From Haladaptatus cibarius D43 (GTDB lineage Archaea > Halobacteriota > Halobacteria > Halobacteriales > Haladaptataceae), in assembly GCF_000710615.1 (NCBI RefSeq), contig NZ_JDTH01000001.1:682001-746000 (forward strand): a DNA stretch of 64,000 bases, read 5' to 3'. The translations under genes and the position numbers were made by a program. The stretch's first letter is position 1, and every line of letters begins with the position of its first letter. The notes under the pieces were generated by a model, which was given only the letters and a program-made list of their open reading frames with translations, made no database searches and had not been told where the DNA came from. Positions 8,310-17,710 of this stretch are shown here, one piece after another.

Positions 8310-9827
8310 ATGCAAGCGGGACTCATCGTTCTCGACGGGTGGGGACTTGGAAACGAAGACGGCGGGCGAAACGCCATCGAGGCCGCCGACACGCCGAACT
8401 TCGACCGACTCGCGGGAGCAGGTGCATACGGAACCCTCACCGTGTCGGGTCGCAGGGTCGGCCTCCCAGAAGGACAGATGGGAAACAGCGAGGTCGGCCA
8501 CCTCAACATCGGCGCGGGCCGCGTCGTCAGACAGGAGTACACCCGAATCAGCGACGCAATCGAAGCGGGCGAATTGGGCGAGAACGAAGCTATCAGCGAC
8601 GCCTTCGACTACGCGAACGACCACGACGGTCGCGTTCATTTCCTGGGATTGGTCAGCGAAGGTGGGGTTCACTCCGCGCAGGAACACCTCTACTCGCTTA
8701 TCGAACTTGCCGGAGACAGCGGCATCGAGGCTGTTACGCACGCCTTCACGGACGGGCGCGACACGCCGCCGGAAAGCGGGGCCGGATTCCTCGCGGACTT
8801 GCAAGCCGTCATCGAGGAGAACGGAACGGGACACGTCTCGACGGTCACGGGCCGCTACTACGCGATGGATCGCGACCAGAACTGGGAGCGCACGAGACGC
8901 GCTTACGACGCCATCGTAAACCGGGAAACCGAGTTCGTCGCCGAAACTGCGGTCGATGCCGTTCGCGAGTCCTACGAGCGCGGCGAGACGGACGAGTTCG
9001 TGGAACCGACCCTGATTTCCGGTGGAAAGGCACTGGAGGACGGCGATGCAGTCGTGTTCTTCAACTTCCGCTCCGACCGCGCCCGACAGTTGACGCGAAT
9101 GCTTTGTGACATCGACCCCGTTTGGGTGTTCGAAACGAACCCGCCGGAAATCGACTTCGTGATGATGACGCAGTACGACGCGGAGTTCGACTTGCCGGTT
9201 GCGTTCCCGCCGGATCAGCCGAAGGACACGCTCGGCGAAGTCCTCGCAAACAACGGCAAGACACAGCTTCGACTCGCGGAATCGGAGAAGTACGCCCACG
9301 TCACCTACTTCCTGAACGGCGGGCGTGAGGTTGAATTCGACGGCGAAATCCGGCGCATCGTAGAGAGTCCGAACGTGCCGACCTACGACCAACAACCCGA
9401 GATGAGTGCAAAAGAAGTGACCGACACGGCAATTTCGGTCATCGACTCCGACGACCCCGACGTGCTCGTGCTGAATTACGCGAACCCGGACATGGTCGGC
9501 CACACCGGGGACTTCGACGCCGCGGTCGCCGCCGTCGAAGCGGTGGACGAACAACTCGGGCGTCTCGTGGAAACGCTCCAAAATCACGGCGCACACGTCT
9601 TCATCACGGCAGACCACGGCAATGCGGACGACATGGGAACGCCGGACGACCCGCACACGGCCCACACCTACAACGAGGTTCCGCTCGTCTACCTCTCGCC
9701 AAAGGGCGACGGTGGAGAAAAAGAGATTCGGAAAGGGGGGTCGCTCTGTGACCTCGCGCCATCGCTGTTGTCGGTTATCGGGGTGGAACAGCCCGAAGCG
9801 ATGACGGGCGAGTCACTGCTTCGCTAG
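8310..9827 (+). CDS. gpmI: 2,3-bisphosphoglycerate-independent phosphoglycerate mutase
   Basis: A 505-aa enzyme, the normal length for cofactor-independent mutases. It interconverts 3- and 2-phosphoglycerate in glycolysis and gluconeogenesis, using two Mn ions. The start AGLIVLDGWGLGNED gives the metal-binding Asp, and GNSEVGHLNIGAGR contains the phosphoserine nucleophile. ITADHGNADDM and HTAHTYNEVPLVY are the C-terminal metal-binding motifs of the alkaline-phosphatase fold. Its stop overlaps by 4 bp the end of the convergent zinc-finger gene. Core housekeeping gene. Confidence 0.97.
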   Translation: MQAGLIVLDGWGLGNEDGGRNAIEAADTPNFDRLAGAGAYGTLTVSGRRVGLPEGQMGNSEVGHLNIGAGRVVRQEYTRISDAIEAGELGENEAISDAFDYANDHDGRVHFLGLVSEGGVHSAQEHLYSLIELAGDSGIEAVTHAFTDGRDTPPESGAGFLADLQAVIEENGTGHVSTVTGRYYAMDRDQNWERTRRAYDAIVNRETEFVAETAVDAVRESYERGETDEFVEPTLISGGKALEDGDAVVFFNFRSDRARQLTRMLCDIDPVWVFETNPPEIDFVMMTQYDAEFDLPVAFPPDQPKDTLGEVLANNGKTQLRLAESEKYAHVTYFLNGGREVEFDGEIRRIVESPNVPTYDQQPEMSAKEVTDTAISVIDSDDPDVLVLNYANPDMVGHTGDFDAAVAAVEAVDEQLGRLVETLQNHGAHVFITADHGNADDMGTPDDPHTAHTYNEVPLVYLSPKGDGGEKEIRKGGSLCDLAPSLLSVIGVEQPEAMTGESLLR

Positions 9828-10024
9828 CGACCGTACCGAAGTACTCGTGTGTCGATGGCATCACACCGTGGGCAGATGTGCTGGAAATGCAACTCCCCAC
9901 CACGCGCAGTAACGCGCCACTCGCCCTCGTCGTCCACGAAACCGCACTCTGCGCACCGTCGTTCCGTCTTTTCGTAATGTTTCCGAAGTCTCTCGAACGG
10001 TGAACGACCCTGTTTGGCTGCCAT
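9824..10024 (-). CDS. Small zinc-finger protein (HVO_0649-like)
   Basis: A 66-aa basic-to-neutral protein with two CxxC knuckles: CAECGF near residue 24 and CPRCDA near residue 53. Between them is a short beta segment (GEWRVTARGGELHFQHI). The start MAAKQGRSPFERLRKHYEK matches a haloarchaeal zinc-finger micro-protein group I recall as HVO_0649-like. It probably binds one Zn ion and may be regulatory, but the target is unknown. It overlaps the gpmI stop by 4 bp. Upstream (10025-10112) is AT-rich, with the palindromic word ACAATAATTGT. Confidence 0.8.
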   Translation of the reverse strand: MAAKQGRSPFERLRKHYEKTERRCAECGFVDDEGEWRVTARGGELHFQHICPRCDAIDTRVLRYGR

Positions 10025-10112
10025 ATGGTAGCATATGGCACGACAGACAATAATTGTAACGATTGTTCAGAATGTGTGAGTTGGTCGGGTGACGATTGTC
10101 GAGGAAATGCCA

Positions 10113-10865
10113 TCAGAACAGTGATTCGAGTTCCGTGAACAGGTCGTCGCTCGCAGTCGCAACGAACAGGTCGCCCTCGTTTGCCAGTCGCGCGTCGCTT
10201 TCTTCAGCGAGCAACCAACCGGCGTGCTGTTCGACGTCGTCCGGATGGAAACAAACGACGGCTTCGAGTTTCCCGCGCGCCAGCAGTCCCCAGTCGAGAA
10301 CCGGTGCCCAACTCCGCCAAACGCGTTTTCCGTACCCCGACAGGTTCGATTCGAGTTCGTCACTCTGCGCTTTCAACTCCTCGTCCCGAAGCACGTTGAT
10401 GCCGACGGCGTAGGCAACCGTCGCGTGGTCGCTCGTTACGGCGCTTTCGGCGCGGATCGGTTCGCCGTTCAGCGTCGCTCCCTCGCCGCGCTTTGCGACG
10501 TAGGTGTCGTCGTGAAGCGGGTCGTGAATCACGGACAGAATCGGTTCGTTCCCACGGAGAAGCGCGGCCGCGACTCCGAAGTACGGAATCCCCGAACAGA
10601 AGTTGTTGGTTCCGTCCAACGGGTCTACGACCCAGCGATAGTCGCTCTCGCCGACCCGCTTGCCGGATTCCTCCGCGAAAACCCCGTGGTCGGGATAGGC
10701 CGTCGTAAGGACATCCAAAATCTGCCGCTCGGAACCGCGGTCTGCGACCGCCTTCACGTCGTCCGGCCCGTAGTCCGCGTCGAGCGATTCGCGTTCGAAC
10801 TCCGAGACGAGGTACTCGCCTGCGACTCGACACGCTTCCACTGCTGTCTTCTCGAACGAGTCCAT
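10113..10865 (-). CDS. Inositol monophosphatase/FBPase-family phosphatase
   Basis: A 250-aa enzyme of the Li-sensitive phosphatase superfamily. The metal-binding motifs are present: VFAEESG, then WVVDPLDGTNNF, and later a variant of the WDxAAG motif as PDDVEQHAG. Archaeal members often hydrolyse inositol-1-phosphate, fructose-1,6-bisphosphate or both, so substrate specificity is open. The ATG at 10865 (MDSFEKTA) is preferred over 10880, which only adds MKRSR. It is separate from the nad operon, which lies upstream on the same strand. Confidence 0.9.
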   Translation of the reverse strand: MDSFEKTAVEACRVAGEYLVSEFERESLDADYGPDDVKAVADRGSERQILDVLTTAYPDHGVFAEESGKRVGESDYRWVVDPLDGTNNFCSGIPYFGVAAALLRGNEPILSVIHDPLHDDTYVAKRGEGATLNGEPIRAESAVTSDHATVAYAVGINVLRDEELKAQSDELESNLSGYGKRVWRSWAPVLDWGLLARGKLEAVVCFHPDDVEQHAGWLLAEESDARLANEGDLFVATASDDLFTELESLF

Positions 10866-10934
10866 ACGACTACGTTTCACTCAGCTGTAAAACCGTTCTC
10901 GGTTCGCGTGATTTCGGTCACCGCTCCCGCGAAG

Positions 10935-11741
10935 TTATCCGGTTCGAAACGAGAAATCCAGACTCCGGGCCGAGTGGGTCAGTGTTCCCAACGAAATCAC
11001 GTCCACGCCGGTTGCGGCGTAGTCGGGAACGTCTTCGATTTCGATACCGCCGCTGGCCTCCGCGAGAACGCCGTCGGGAAGCAGTTTTACGCCGCGTTCG
11101 ATTTCCGCGGGGGTGCAGTTGTCGAACAGAACGATGTCCGCACCGGCTTCGGCGGCCCGTTCCCCATCCTGCGGCCGTTCGACTTCGACCTCGATTTTGG
11201 TGGCGAACGATGCCCTTTCGCGGAAATGAGAGACTGCACCAACCAATCCCATCTCTGCGATGTGATTGTCCTTGACCATCACCATGCCCGATAGGGTGAG
11301 TCGGTGGGTGTCGCCGCCGCCCGCAGCAATCGCTCGTTTTTCGATGCCGCGCAAACCGGGCGTCGTCTTCCGCGTTCCCGCGATTGCAACCTCGTCGCTG
11401 ACGGTGCGTGCTGATGAAACCGCCGTCGCGGTTTTCGTTGCGATGCCGGACGCGTGACCCGTGATATTGACCGCGACCCGTTCGCCGCGGAGAACGTCGG
11501 TTGCTGGCCCGGTTACTTCGAGAATCGTTTCGTTTGTCTCGAATCGCTCGCCGAATTCTATCAGTCGCCTCGGTTCGCAGCCGAGATATTCGAACACGGC
11601 AACCGCGGCATCGAGTCCGGCACAGACGCCTGACTCCCGAGCGACGAGTCGTCCGGTCGTTTCACCCGGAACGTGGTTCGTCACGTCGTGATGTCCCACA
11701 TCCTCGCGGAGCCATCGCTCCACGTCGCGGTCAGTCTGCAT
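10935..11741 (-). CDS. nadC: Quinolinate phosphoribosyltransferase
   Basis: A 268-aa enzyme that turns quinolinate plus PRPP into nicotinate mononucleotide. Type II PRTase features are visible: TRKTTPGLRGIEKRA (substrate loop), GGGDTHRLTLSGMVMVKDNHI and the late beta-barrel motif EASGGIEIEDVPDYAATGVD. The ATG at 11741 (MQTDRDVERWL) is chosen because the family begins there; longer frames run into nadB. It overlaps the end of nadB by 11 bp and is the last gene of the nadA-nadB-nadC operon. Confidence 0.95.
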   Translation of the reverse strand: MQTDRDVERWLREDVGHHDVTNHVPGETTGRLVARESGVCAGLDAAVAVFEYLGCEPRRLIEFGERFETNETILEVTGPATDVLRGERVAVNITGHASGIATKTATAVSSARTVSDEVAIAGTRKTTPGLRGIEKRAIAAGGGDTHRLTLSGMVMVKDNHIAEMGLVGAVSHFRERASFATKIEVEVERPQDGERAAEAGADIVLFDNCTPAEIERGVKLLPDGVLAEASGGIEIEDVPDYAATGVDVISLGTLTHSARSLDFSFRTG

Positions 11742-13248
11742 CGACTTCCTCCACGTGATGACAGCCCACTGGTTCGGCATCCAGCGCATCGCGTGCGACG
11801 AGAAGCGCGACGATGCTCGCGTTCCTGAGTTCGTAGAGTTCGCGACTCGTTCGTGTTCTGACGTAGGCATCGACTTCGCCTTTCAGTCGTCGCAAGGCTG
11901 ATGTCGCCCGTCTCAAGTCGGTCTGGTTCCGACTGAGGCCGACGCACTCGTCCATCACCCTCTGAAGCCGGACGAATTTGTCGCGGGCGAACTCGGGCGG
12001 AAGCGCGGGGTCGCTGTTCAGCGCGGTCGGCATTTCGAGGGCCGAGGAGTCGGCGTCGAATCCGACCGCCGATTCTCCCGCCCGGAGTCCCCAAACCAAC
12101 CCTTCGAGGAGACTCGTCGAAGCCAGTCGATTTGCGCCGTGAACGCCGGTTCGGGCGCATTCGCCGACGGCGAACAGACGGTCGAGCGTCGTCCGTCCGC
12201 GGTCGTCCACCGCGATACCGCCACAGAGGAAATGTTCGCTCGGGGCGACCGGAATCGAGTCGTGTGGCACACTGCGCTCGTCGCATTTTTCGGCGAGGTC
12301 GGGGAACGTCCCGGAAAAGTCCAGTGGCGTCGTATCGAGTGTGACTTCCCCCGTCACGTCGCGCTCGCGCTGAACCGCGCGAGCGACGACATCTCGTGGG
12401 GCCAATTCGGCCTCTGGGTGGTAGCCCGGCATGAATCGCTCTCCGTCCGCGTTCCGGAGCACTGCGCCCTCGCCTCTAACCGCCTCGCTGACGAGGAACA
12501 AATCGTCGCCTGCATACGCCGTTGGATGGAACTGCACGTAGGCCATATCTTCCGTCTCCGCCCCGGCAAGTGCGGCCATGGCGATGCCGTCCCCCGTCGC
12601 TGAACCCGGGTTCGTCGTCGTTCCGTAGAGTGCGCCGATTCCGCCGGTTGCGAGTATCGTCGTTCCCGCGATGGTTGCCCACGTCTTTCCATCGCGTTCG
12701 AGGGTCGCGCCGTGGACGCGACCCTCGTGGGTGAGAAGCGAGAGCGCGGCGGTGTCTTCCAGCATCGTCACGCGAGGGTGTGAATCGAGATACGAACAGA
12801 ACGGTCCGAGGATATGTTGGCCGGTACTCGCATCGACGTGCAGGATTCTGGGTTCTGAGTGGGCCGCTTCCTTGCCGTAATCGAACTTGTCGCCTTCCCT
12901 GTCGAAGGAAATCCCGAGCGTGTCGATGAGAACGTCCGCTACCGCCTCACCCGCGTTTTCGACCAGTACGTCGATAGCAGTGGGGTTCGCGGTGTTCGCA
13001 CTCGCGGTCATCACGTCGCTCCGGAGGGATTCCGGAGCATCGCGTGTAACCGCGATTCCACCCTGCGCCCAGTGTGTCGCGGCGCTTTCCGGGCGGGTCG
13101 CCTTCGTCACGACGAGAACGGACGCTCCGGCGCGGGCGGCGGCGAGGGCCGCACTGCATCCCGCGATTCCGCTTCCGACGACGAGCACGTCCGTTTCGTT
13201 TGGCTTTCTCGCTTCGCTGGCTTCCTCGATTTTTTCCGTCCCCGTCAT
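11731..13248 (-). CDS. nadB: L-aspartate oxidase
   Basis: A 505-aa FAD flavoprotein that oxidises aspartate to iminoaspartate for NadA. The N-terminal dinucleotide fold reads DVLVVGSGIAGCSAALAAARAG. Succinate-dehydrogenase-like motifs follow: THWAQGGIAV, QFHPTAY and CGGIAVDDRGRT. The C-terminal helical region is typical. The ATG at 13248 overlaps the nadA stop as ATGA, a translational-coupling arrangement, which settles the start against a longer upstream frame. Confidence 0.95.
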   Translation of the reverse strand: MTGTEKIEEASEARKPNETDVLVVGSGIAGCSAALAAARAGASVLVVTKATRPESAATHWAQGGIAVTRDAPESLRSDVMTASANTANPTAIDVLVENAGEAVADVLIDTLGISFDREGDKFDYGKEAAHSEPRILHVDASTGQHILGPFCSYLDSHPRVTMLEDTAALSLLTHEGRVHGATLERDGKTWATIAGTTILATGGIGALYGTTTNPGSATGDGIAMAALAGAETEDMAYVQFHPTAYAGDDLFLVSEAVRGEGAVLRNADGERFMPGYHPEAELAPRDVVARAVQRERDVTGEVTLDTTPLDFSGTFPDLAEKCDERSVPHDSIPVAPSEHFLCGGIAVDDRGRTTLDRLFAVGECARTGVHGANRLASTSLLEGLVWGLRAGESAVGFDADSSALEMPTALNSDPALPPEFARDKFVRLQRVMDECVGLSRNQTDLRRATSALRRLKGEVDAYVRTRTSRELYELRNASIVALLVARDALDAEPVGCHHVEEVDAD

Positions 13249-14369
13249 AGTTCGAGCATCCTGTCGAGGGCCAGCATGGCGAGTTCTTTTTCCTGCACCG
13301 GAACCTCGATGACGTTTCGCTCCCGACCGGAGACCAGTTCTTCGAGCACCCACGTCAGGTAGTTCGGGTCGGTCTGGCGCATCGCGTTACAGTCCATGCA
13401 GGCATCGCCGCAGAGCGGAACCACGGAAACTTCAGGGTGCCAGCGTTGGAGATGCCGAACGAGGTGGATTTCCGTCCCGATTGCCCACGTTTCGCCGGGG
13501 TCAGCGTCGGCCACCGTCTCGCAAATCGTCGCCGTGCTACCGACCACGTCGGCGGATTCCACGACTTGCCTGCGACATTCCGGGTGCACCACAACCTGCG
13601 CCTCGGGGTGGTCTCCACGAACGCTCTCGATGTGGTCAACCGTGAATCGCTCGTGGACTTGGCAGTAGCCATCCCAGAGGATGATGTCGCTCTCTGCGAC
13701 CGCGTTTCCGTCCTGCTCCTCGGCATTCCACGGATTCCACTCCGCGGTGCTGCCCTCCAACCCGAGTCGGTGGGCGGTGTTCTCGCCGAGGTGCTTGTCC
13801 GGCAAAAAGAGGATTTTGTCCCCCTGTTCCAGCGCCCACTCGAACACCCGATGGGCGTTCGAAGACGTGCACACTGCACCGCCCTGTTCCGCACAGAACG
13901 CTTTCAGGTCGGCGTAGGAGTTCATATACGTAATCGGAATGATCTCTGCGTCCGGTGCTGAAGACTCGATTTTCTCCCACGCGGAATCGACTTGCAGGGC
14001 TTCCGCCATTCCGGCCATTGGACACGACGCCTCCATCGACGGGAGGATGACCGTCTGGTCGTCGTCGGTAATGATGTCCGCCGATTCGGCCATGAAGGTG
14101 ACGCCACAGAAAACGACGTATTCTGCGTCCGCGTTCGCGGCCTCGACGCTCAACTGGTAGGAGTCGCCGACGAAATCCGCATGTTCGACGATTTCGCGCC
14201 GCTGGTAGTTGTGGCCAAGAACGACCACGTCGTCGTCCAACTGGTCGAGCGAACGCTCGATTCGCTCCGTTCGCTCGTGTTCACTCAGCGTCCGATATTC
14301 TTCGGGTAACTGCTCCAAACTATCGTATTTGAAGAGGCTCAACTCCGTTTCGAGGTTTGTAGTCTTCAT
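13245..14369 (-). CDS. nadA: Quinolinate synthase A
   Basis: A 374-aa enzyme with a 4Fe-4S cluster that condenses iminoaspartate and dihydroxyacetone phosphate to quinolinate. Motifs include VVVLGHNYQRREI, FVGDSYQLS, VVFCGVTFMAE and PSMEASCPMA near the N-terminus, and VPLCGDACMDCNAM near the C-terminus, with the cluster cysteines. The ATG at 14369 is chosen over an in-frame GTG at 14378. It is the first gene of the nadABC operon, and its stop overlaps the nadB start. Confidence 0.95.
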   Translation of the reverse strand: MKTTNLETELSLFKYDSLEQLPEEYRTLSEHERTERIERSLDQLDDDVVVLGHNYQRREIVEHADFVGDSYQLSVEAANADAEYVVFCGVTFMAESADIITDDDQTVILPSMEASCPMAGMAEALQVDSAWEKIESSAPDAEIIPITYMNSYADLKAFCAEQGGAVCTSSNAHRVFEWALEQGDKILFLPDKHLGENTAHRLGLEGSTAEWNPWNAEEQDGNAVAESDIILWDGYCQVHERFTVDHIESVRGDHPEAQVVVHPECRRQVVESADVVGSTATICETVADADPGETWAIGTEIHLVRHLQRWHPEVSVVPLCGDACMDCNAMRQTDPNYLTWVLEELVSGRERNVIEVPVQEKELAMLALDRMLEL

Positions 14370-14399
14370 CTTTGCCACAATTACACACCTGTGAATACA

Positions 14400-14666
14400 C
14401 TAGCCGACGACACGCGCCATTGAAAATATTTTCTCTTCAATAGTGGCTTCCGAAATCAGAGAATTCGCAAACAAGGATTGAATATGCTCATCGCGCGTGT
14501 CGCGCCGAGCGGAACGCTCGGCGTTTTCCCAATCGCTGTGTTGGGCTTGCTCCCGGTCGCCTTCCGATTCGATGAGCATCCAGAGGACGAGTGGTGCGCC
14601 GATTGCGAACAGGAAAAATAAGACGAACACGCCGCCGAATGCGGTGCTAAGAAGGCTCGGAAACAT
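14400..14666 (-). CDS. Small single-pass membrane protein, unknown
   Basis: An 88-aa frame with an N-terminal hydrophobic helix (GGVFVLFFLFAIGAPLVLWML) followed by a charged, mainly polar tail (ESEGDREQAQHSDWENAERS). The composition is haloarchaeal, and the ATG lies downstream of a T-rich stretch. No family is recognised. It sits upstream of nadA on the same strand with a 30-bp gap, so it could be cotranscribed with the nad operon. Confidence 0.55.
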   Translation of the reverse strand: MFPSLLSTAFGGVFVLFFLFAIGAPLVLWMLIESEGDREQAQHSDWENAERSARRDTRDEHIQSLFANSLISEATIEEKIFSMARVVG

Positions 14667-14691
14667 AACCGTGAAAATGTAAAACCGCTGT

Positions 14692-16224
14692 TTAATCGTT
14701 TCGCCCGTCGAACACGACTTTTCCGTCTACGACCGTCATCGCCACGTCGATGGTTTCGATGTCGTCTGACTCTTCCCACGGGGAACTGTCGAGGACGACG
14801 AAATCCGCCTTTTTGCCTTTCTCGACTGTCCCCAGACGGTCTTCATCGAATCCGGCGTAGGCCGCCCCGTGCGTGTATGCGCGGAGGGCTTCGGTGACGC
14901 TCAACTGCTGTGCTTCGACGGGCGCGTTGACGGTCTGGTGAATCCCGAGCAGTGGGTCGAGGGGCATGCAGTCGCTTCCGAACGCGAGGTGTGCGCCGGA
15001 ATCGAGTAGGGTTCGGAAACGGTTCGTCTGCTTTCTTCGCTCCTCGCCCAGTCGAGCGTCGTACAGGCCGCCCTCCTGCGCCCACTTCAGGAAGTTCGGT
15101 TGGACGGAGGCGACGATGCCGGTTTCTGCAAATCGTTCTATCTGCTCATCGGTCACGAGTTCGACGTGTTCGACGCGGTGACGCATCGCGCCGGGGTCGT
15201 CGGTTTCCCCGAAGGCGTCGAGCGTCTCCTCGATTGCTTCGTCGCCGATGGCGTGCACCGTGACCTGCAATCCGGCGTCGTCTGCGCGTGAAACGATTTC
15301 GTTCAGTTCTTTCGGGGGGACGACCCACTGGCCGGTTCCGTCGCCGTCCGCGTAGGGTTCGGTGAGTTTCGCGGTTCGACCGCCGAAACTCCCGTCTGTA
15401 AAGGATTTTATCGCGCCGGTTCGGACGAACTCGCTCCCGTGGTTGGTCTGGAGGCCGATTTCCTCGACTGCGTCGAGGTGGTCGCTCCAGTAGTTGATGC
15501 GCACGCGCAGGTCGAGGTCGCCGTCGAGTTCGAGCGACCGGTACACTTCGGGTGCCCGCGAGCGCCGAACCATGTCGTGAACGCCGGTAATTCCCTTTTT
15601 GTGGGCGTCTCCTTGTGCCGCCAGCAGGAGTTCGCGCATCGTCTCTGCGTCGGGTTCGATGGCCTCGTAGATGGCATCGACGGCCTCTTCCACGATAACG
15701 CCGGTCGGTTCGCCGCCCTCGGTTTCGACGTCCTCGTCCGGCATTTGGTCGCGGAGTCGGGAGAGGGCCTCGCTGTTGACCGAGGCGGTGTGCATGTCCT
15801 CACGAAACGCGACTACGGGCCGCGTTTCGCTCACTGAATCGAGGTCGTCGCGGGTCAGATAGCGCGACTCCTCCCACGTGCTTTCGTCGAATCCATAGCC
15901 CAAAATCCAGTCGCGGTCGGCGTCTAACTCGGCGAGCAGTTCCACGCAGTCGTCGGGCGAATCGGCGACGGAAAGGTCGGCGTTGACGAGATAGTTTCCG
16001 ACCATCATCAGGTGGGTGTGGGCGTCGATGAACCCCGGCAGGAGAACGCGCCCACCGAGGTCTACCATGTCGGTTTCGACGCCTTCCAAGAAGTCCACTT
16101 CGTAGGCGCTGTCCACACGAACGATTTCCCCGTCGCGGACGGCCACCGCGTCCGCCGTCTCGTCGGGTTCAGCGAGGGTGTGGACCTCGGCGTTCGTGAA
16201 AATCACATCCGCTGGCGCTGTCAT
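14692..16224 (-). CDS. Amidohydrolase family protein (YtcJ/AepA-like)
   Basis: A 510-aa metal-dependent hydrolase. The metal-binding HxH is in PGFIDAHTHLMMVGN near the N-terminus. Further motifs are GYGFDESTW, the VTVHAIGDEAIEE strand with a metal-binding His, and AFGSDCMPLDPLLG with the catalytic Asp. The C-terminal KKADFVVLDSSPWE strand is typical of composite-domain amidohydrolases. The YtcJ-like group has largely unknown substrates, including amidated or cyclic-amide compounds. The ATG at 16224 is preferred over a long upstream frame. Confidence 0.9.
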   Translation of the reverse strand: MTAPADVIFTNAEVHTLAEPDETADAVAVRDGEIVRVDSAYEVDFLEGVETDMVDLGGRVLLPGFIDAHTHLMMVGNYLVNADLSVADSPDDCVELLAELDADRDWILGYGFDESTWEESRYLTRDDLDSVSETRPVVAFREDMHTASVNSEALSRLRDQMPDEDVETEGGEPTGVIVEEAVDAIYEAIEPDAETMRELLLAAQGDAHKKGITGVHDMVRRSRAPEVYRSLELDGDLDLRVRINYWSDHLDAVEEIGLQTNHGSEFVRTGAIKSFTDGSFGGRTAKLTEPYADGDGTGQWVVPPKELNEIVSRADDAGLQVTVHAIGDEAIEETLDAFGETDDPGAMRHRVEHVELVTDEQIERFAETGIVASVQPNFLKWAQEGGLYDARLGEERRKQTNRFRTLLDSGAHLAFGSDCMPLDPLLGIHQTVNAPVEAQQLSVTEALRAYTHGAAYAGFDEDRLGTVEKGKKADFVVLDSSPWEESDDIETIDVAMTVVDGKVVFDGRND

Positions 16225-16303
16225 GCTTTCGTGGTGTCGTCCGACGGCGATAACTGTTCGGGGAGCGGCAGAACGATTTTGACAATTCGTTGTGATTACA
16301 CGA

Positions 16304-16789
16304 ATGATGCCCTCGAAACGTTCCGTTCTCACACTCTTCGTCGCCACGCTCGTCTTCCTCGCCGGGTGTTCCGACGCCGGATTCCTCGGCGGAAAAACCG
16401 ATGTCGTCACCGAGAAAAAGCCCGAAGAGCCGAAACTCGTTGGTGCGGTGCTGACCGGTGGTGGCTGTGTCGATTCGCCTACAAACCGAGTTCAGACGAC
16501 AAAGCGAACCGAGAACGAAGGGAGCCATCTCGTCGTCACCGGAAACGTGAGCGTCCCCGACGCCGCCTACTCGCTCGAACGTCCGGAACTGGTCGAAACA
16601 GGGTGGAGCAACTACACGCTCCGGGTGTCCAGCAATCGAACGACCGAGAAACCGCAACGGGACTGCGTGGGACTGGCGAACTACACTGCCACCGTCCGGA
16701 TTCCGGACGGTGGCCCGCACAAAACATTCACGCTGGCGGTGGTTCACGACGGTGAGGTCGTCCACCGGGAGAATGTCACAAGTCAGTGA
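16304..16789 (+). CDS. Secreted lipoprotein, unknown function
   Basis: A 161-aa protein starting with a short basic region and a hydrophobic signal (SVLTLFVATLVFLAGC), giving a lipobox with Cys22 as the likely lipid-anchored residue. The mature part is beta-rich with several N-glycosylation sequons (NVS, NYT, NRT, NVT), as expected for a haloarchaeal surface protein. No domain is recognised. It diverges from the amidohydrolase. ATG at 16307 is an equally good start. Confidence 0.7.
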   Translation: MMPSKRSVLTLFVATLVFLAGCSDAGFLGGKTDVVTEKKPEEPKLVGAVLTGGGCVDSPTNRVQTTKRTENEGSHLVVTGNVSVPDAAYSLERPELVETGWSNYTLRVSSNRTTEKPQRDCVGLANYTATVRIPDGGPHKTFTLAVVHDGEVVHRENVTSQ

Positions 16790-16837
16790 GTCGAAAGCGA
16801 ACTGACCGAAAACCGCCTCACCGACCGAAAACCGCAG

Positions 16838-17071
16838 TTATTCTGACGGAACTGCGTGTAACGACCCGCCCCTGCGATTTCGCCGTTGGATGTAAAACGC
16901 GTACACTGCGATTGCCCCGATGAACGGCGGGACGAAGAAGCCGACAAAAAATCCCACAGCCCACATATCGACGGTGTCCATCTTCCGCTTTTTCGCATCG
17001 TGGTATATCCACGCGGAACCGAGGAGGGCGAGCGGGACGGCCAAATAGACGGACATCGTAATTTCGACCAT
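16838..17071 (-). CDS. Small two-helix membrane protein
   Basis: A 77-aa protein with two hydrophobic helices: VYLAVPLALLGSAWIYHD and MWAVGFFVGFFVPPFIGAIA. They are separated by a basic loop (AKKRKMD), and the tail is basic and polar. It is a plausible small membrane component; no function is known. It is convergent with the lipoprotein gene. Confidence 0.7.
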   Translation of the reverse strand: MVEITMSVYLAVPLALLGSAWIYHDAKKRKMDTVDMWAVGFFVGFFVPPFIGAIAVYAFYIQRRNRRGGSLHAVPSE

Positions 17072-17121
17072 ACTCGTCTACTGAAGTTCACATAGTTGTC
17101 AATTTCGATTCGGAGTAGTTG

Positions 17122-17640
17122 CTACGCGAAATCGTGATAGTACACCTGCTGGTACGCTGTTCCGCCAGTAAACAAATCCTCGACTCTTTCTTCCACGCGC
17201 TCGAACCCGTTCGATTCGAAAAATCGTCTCCCCTGTTCGTTGTCGGTGAGAACGCCAATCGATAGTTGCGTAAATCCGCGCTCTCGAACCGCTCTTTCGG
17301 TGGCATCGAGAAGGATGGTTCCGATGCCTTCGCGCCAGCGATTTGGTTCGACGTAGATTCCTCGAATCGCCGCTTCACCGACCGCGTTCGCCCGACTAAC
17401 AGCCTCGATGTGCGCGTAGCCGACGAGTTCCCCGTCCCCGACTGCGGCGATGAGTATCACGTCGTTGTCGGCCAGTGCGGTTTGGAAGCGGTCGTCGCTG
17501 AACCGCTCCCTCACGGTCGCTTCGCGCTCTTTCTCGGGGAGGAAGTCGTATGCCGTGTCCACCGCTTCGTGCGAAACGCGACGAATTTCCGGGATGTCGC
17601 TTGCTGTCACGCCCCTCGTTTCCATGGTTACTATTCTCAT
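17122..17640 (-). CDS. GNAT-family N-acetyltransferase
   Basis: A 172-aa acetyl-CoA-dependent acyltransferase. The fold is clear: TASDIPEIRRVSHEAVDTAY at the N-terminus, GYAHIEAV (beta4), then RGIYVEPNRWREGIGTILLD with the R/QxxGxG/A acetyl-CoA loop, and FFESNGFERVEER at the end. The substrate is unknown. ATG codons at 17625 and 17640 are both plausible starts. It is divergent from hmgA. Confidence 0.9.
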   Translation of the reverse strand: MRIVTMETRGVTASDIPEIRRVSHEAVDTAYDFLPEKEREATVRERFSDDRFQTALADNDVILIAAVGDGELVGYAHIEAVSRANAVGEAAIRGIYVEPNRWREGIGTILLDATERAVRERGFTQLSIGVLTDNEQGRRFFESNGFERVEERVEDLFTGGTAYQQVYYHDFA

Positions 17641-17710
17641 AGGGTGAAGAAATCCTTGATGGCTCGTACAAATGGGCAACTGTTAGGGGGCGCGGGAGAA
17701 ATTCCGAACC